A DNA stretch of 43,144 nt from contig JAFSXX010000013.1 in the NCBI GenBank assembly GCA_017443845.1, positions 1-43,144 on the forward strand, read 5' to 3'. Below the pieces are notes generated by a model. The model was not told the DNA's origin. It saw only the letters and a list, made by a program, of their open reading frames with translations, and did not search any database. The DNA comes from Bacteroidales bacterium (GTDB lineage: Bacteria > Bacteroidota > Bacteroidia > Bacteroidales > UBA932). Both the position numbers and the translations under genes were made by a program. Positions 42,062-43,144 of this stretch are shown here, piece after piece (the stretch's first letter is position 1; each line of letters opens with the position of its first letter).

Positions 42062-42280
42062 ATGGGTATGAAACTGAGTGCTGATCAAAAACGTATCATC
42101 AAGTCTGTAGCTCTGTTTACGGGCATGAACATCGTCTTCATTCCGTTGACGACGCTCGTGGCTGGCAGGCACTGGACCTGGGGAGATTTCTTCCTTTTCG
42201 CCGGGATTACCATTCTTCTCTTTGGGTTGTTTGGATTCTTTTATGTCCTTGGTTCCAAGATTCCGAAGAAGGACAAGTAA
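42062..42280 (+). CDS. Small two-helix membrane protein, function unknown
   Basis: 72 residues, starting six bases after the previous stop (MGMKLSADQKR; an ATG two codons later is also possible). Two membrane segments: SVALFTGMNIVFIPLTTLVA and FFLFAGITILLFGLFGFFYV, ending KIPKKDK. I recognise no family. It resembles small membrane proteins found between immunity genes of Bacteroidales. The next 253 bp (42281-42533) hold no gene; they contain two GTGACC copies and three CGTGAG copies. Confidence 0.6.
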   Translation: MGMKLSADQKRIIKSVALFTGMNIVFIPLTTLVAGRHWTWGDFFLFAGITILLFGLFGFFYVLGSKIPKKDK

Positions 42281-42510
42281 ATTCCAATTTATCGGTCTTC
42301 CGGTTCTTCTGCCAGGAAGAAACAGTGGCGATTAAGATATCGGTGGCTATCGTGAGTTGTTTTAATTAACCGAAGGAATTGATTTCCCGTGAGTTAAGTC
42401 AAGTATTCGTGAGACGAAATAATCCCCGAAAAAGGTGACCAAAAGTGACCGACAAAGGACGTTAGGGAGAGACTAGAAAATTGGAAAAGGATGGTACTAT
42501 GAATTATTTG

Positions 42511-42518
42511 TATCTTTG
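42511..42518 (+). promoter_or_regulatory. -7 element of the barstar-Imm26 gene
   Basis: TATCTTTG lies 15 bp before the ATG at 42534; no clear -33 element is visible. Confidence 0.45.
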
Positions 42519-42533
42519 AAAAAAAGATTTCTG

Positions 42534-43144
42534 ATGATTCACTTTGTCAATAGTATCGAGGAAATACCTGAGTATCCGTTATCCAGGACCATCGTGATAG
42601 ATGACTCTCTGCAACGAGATGTTATCGATAGAATTGAACAAGCGTTGGACTCGCCCTATGCGCCCTATGACAAAGATAATTGGGATGGGTTTAATGATGT
42701 CTTATATGATTTGCAGTGGCTAAAAGAATCACAGGTGGTTTTGATTCACAAGTCGCTACCACGCCTTACATCCTGGGACCTTCGCATATATCTTGATATT
42801 CTTGAAAGTGCCTCATCGTTATGGGCCGACAAGGACCGGTGGTTGAAACGACGTCGCGCTTTGTGGTGTTTGGTGGATGAAGAGCTCGCCAAGCCAGCCG
42901 ATAGTTACAATTATATTGATTTTCAGGTGTATTTCCTTGTTGACGATAAAGAGAAGATTGACTTTTTCCTTCCAGGCAAGTTCCCGCAACCAGAAGTGAA
43001 GGGTAAGAGGGCTCCGGCAACACATATTGGGGATATTTTTGAGATACCTCTCCCTGGCGACAGAAAGAGGTATATGCAGTTCATTATCGTAGACTCGTCA
43101 CAATTAGGCGCATGGACTGTGCGAGTGTTTAAAAAAGAATATTC
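42534..43144 (+). CDS. Barstar-like plus Imm26-type immunity protein (partial, runs off the window)
   Basis: At least 203 codons, still open at the right edge. Residues ~18-105 resemble barstar, the inhibitor of barnase-type RNases: RTIVIDDSLQRDVIDRIEQA, NWDGFNDVLYDLQWL and QVVLIHKSLP. From about residue 163 the chain matches Imm26-type immunity proteins (THIGDIFEIPLPGDRKRYMQ, then VDSSQLGAWTVRVFKKEY). Imm26 and barstar are immunity domains of polymorphic toxin systems, acting in the cytoplasm. A single chain would protect against two kinds of toxin, or serve as an orphan immunity gene. The toxin itself is not in the window. Confidence 0.8.
   Translation, partial: MIHFVNSIEEIPEYPLSRTIVIDDSLQRDVIDRIEQALDSPYAPYDKDNWDGFNDVLYDLQWLKESQVVLIHKSLPRLTSWDLRIYLDILESASSLWADKDRWLKRRRALWCLVDEELAKPADSYNYIDFQVYFLVDDKEKIDFFLPGKFPQPEVKGKRAPATHIGDIFEIPLPGDRKRYMQFIIVDSSQLGAWTVRVFKKEY

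Noticed and set aside
42766-43025. Minus-strand frames near the right edge
   Set aside because: They lie opposite the barstar-Imm26 coding sequence, which has recognisable domains and a promoter element.

Overview
The window looks like a chromosomal segment of a host-associated (gut or rumen) Bacteroidales bacterium. The evidence is a SusC/SusD pair with its own ECF sigma factor and FecR-type anti-sigma factor, a BACON-domain lipoprotein, a fimbrillin/BspA-like surface lipoprotein, and the Bacteroidota promoter type (TTTG, about 20 bp, TAnnTTTG) in front of several genes. The core genes are GC-rich, which would suit Rikenellaceae/Alistipes-like bacteria, but the genus is a guess. Several blocks are AT-richer and look acquired.

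Layout. 1-5400: tRNA-Leu, a Na/Pi cotransporter, a periplasmic asparaginase with a small secreted protein, an outer-membrane-like protein, then tRNA-Ser and tRNA-Pro embedded in palindromes and direct repeats. 5555-7594: a small protein divergent from a two-gene operon ending in a REP-associated tyrosine transposase (RAYT), which abuts eight tandem 52-bp palindromic repeats. 7733-10211: a surface lipoprotein preceded by a 51-residue peptide gene. 10348-25132: a proteolysis and peptide-uptake region with a tricorn-like S41 protease, an M28 peptidase, a BACON-C39 lipoprotein, the sigma/FecR/SusC/SusD set, and two tandem Ntn-hydrolases of the C45 type. 25250-28781: an AT-rich operon of sigma factor, an anti-sigma factor that appears to span both membranes, a lipoprotein serpin and a small lipoprotein. 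This operon lies between two copies of a 164-bp sequence that includes the 3' end of the second Ntn-hydrolase gene, so it looks like an inserted or rearranged cassette.

29114-34074 (all minus strand): PhoU-like protein, PiT phosphate transporter, HPr-kinase-like protein, S24/S26-type peptidase, PqqD-like RiPP recognition element and an ABC exporter. The last four form a tightly overlapping orphan peptide-maturation/export cassette with no visible precursor. 34210-38119: a compact GDP-D,D-heptose operon (hddA, gmhA, hddC-gmhB fusion) plus a glycosyltransferase, bounded on both sides by REP-like hairpins of one family. 38253-40694: a fused dehydroquinase/EPSP-synthase-like protein in which many catalytic residues are replaced, divergent from smpB. 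40990-43144: an AT-rich string of immunity-type genes (DUF4240, two small membrane proteins, a barstar-Imm26 protein cut by the window end), probably part of a polymorphic-toxin immunity island.

The strongest candidates for something new are the RAYT with its abutting palindrome array, the repeat-bounded sigma/dual-membrane anti-sigma/serpin cassette, the HprK-like/S26/PqqD/ABC cassette, and the degenerate AroD-AroA fusion.
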